Shown: in pieces, positions 20,310 through 20,385 of the stretch
How the letters are laid out: every line of letters starts with the position of its first letter
Position numbering within the stretch: the stretch's first letter is position 1
NCBI GenBank assembly: GCA_002328565.1
Contig: DCUU01000038.1
Coordinates: 1,383-21,767 of the forward strand
Direction: 5' to 3'
DNA from: Candidatus Moranbacteria bacterium UBA2206
GTDB taxonomy: Bacteria; Patescibacteriota; Minisyncoccia; Moranbacterales; UBA2206
DNA: 20,385 nt
The notes under the pieces: generated by a model
Seen by the model: the letters and a program-made list of their open reading frames with translations, nothing else
Told to the model about the DNA's origin: nothing
Databases searched by the model: none
Position numbers and translations under genes: made by a program

Positions 20310-20385
20310 CTATAAAAAGGGTTTAGATTTAAAAAAACGAAATATCCAAAGAACAAAAAATATAGTCAGCACACCCCCGCCAAAG
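20310..20385 (-). CDS. C-terminal end of a membrane protein, partial
   Basis: The frame open from the right edge (first complete codon 20384-20382) to TAG 20312-20310 encodes a glycine-start hydrophobic helix followed by a basic tail (GGGVLTIFFVLWIFRFF, then KSKPFL), the look of a final membrane segment. The stop overlaps the Shine-Dalgarno of the next gene. Only 24 residues are visible, so the family cannot be named. Confidence 0.45.
   Translation of the reverse strand, partial: FGGGVLTIFFVLWIFRFFKSKPFL

Noticed and set aside
1..20385. CRISPR arrays, tRNA or rRNA genes, transposases, prophage genes
   Set aside because: No spaced direct repeat array, no cloverleaf or rRNA sequence and no transposase or phage-like protein was found by reading both strands; a short tRNA could be missed without a scan.

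Overview
The window is AT-rich, densely packed bacterial DNA. Almost every gene from about 1.7 kb to the right edge lies on the minus strand. Small genes, a short mraZ-rsmH-ftsL-ftsI-murF division cluster, a MurF without its usual N-terminal domain, lysine-rich and cysteine-rich small proteins and the general sequence style suggest a member of the Candidate Phyla Radiation (Patescibacteria, Parcubacteria-like). This is inference: no 16S rRNA or ribosomal protein gene is present. TGA is used as an ordinary stop (an ATGA overlap at 11278-11281), so a recoded-TGA lineage is unlikely.

Layout. 1-264 is the 3' end of a prmC-like gene with a 7-bp tandem repeat in frame, closed by a bidirectional terminator. 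283-992 holds a 31-residue lysine/alanine-rich histone-H1-like gene (minus), divergent promoters, a DnaA-box-like site, an AT-rich repeat tract and a 61-bp cruciform-forming repeat. 993-1574 is a membrane-anchored protein (plus). 1681-4853 is an envelope glycan block: a membrane GT2, a WecA/TagO-like phosphosugar transferase with an altered catalytic motif, and a DUF192 protein. 4950-7105 is an operon of a wHTH/MNT-like protein, RmuC and a small membrane protein. 7253-8449 carries a cupin, TspO and a GIY-YIG protein. 8455-8612 looks like an unannotated plus-strand structured RNA with its own promoter and terminator-like end. 8714-12196 carries a VOC protein, a tiny membrane protein, a PD-(D/E)XK nuclease, the EngB GTPase, a permease split in two genes and an HD hydrolase. 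12251-13002 is a self-contained unit around an unrecognised 173-residue protein. 13113-18466 is the division cluster with its promoter and probable MraZ operator. 18551-20385 holds an HD phosphohydrolase, a cysteine-rich protein, a small unknown protein and the end of a membrane protein.

Themes. The division cluster (MraZ regulator, RsmH, FtsL, FtsI, MurF) and the glycan block together serve wall and envelope synthesis. The least expected items are noncoding: the candidate RNA at 8490-8612, a family of cruciform repeats (908-968, 16789-16849, and a diverged copy at 8117-8213) whose arms run into the 3' ends of two genes, and two almost identical 18-mers containing DnaA-box matches near the promoters of the histone-like gene and of mraZ. 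Most genes lack a clear Shine-Dalgarno sequence; the few with a strong one (458, 993, 12849, 20297) stand out.
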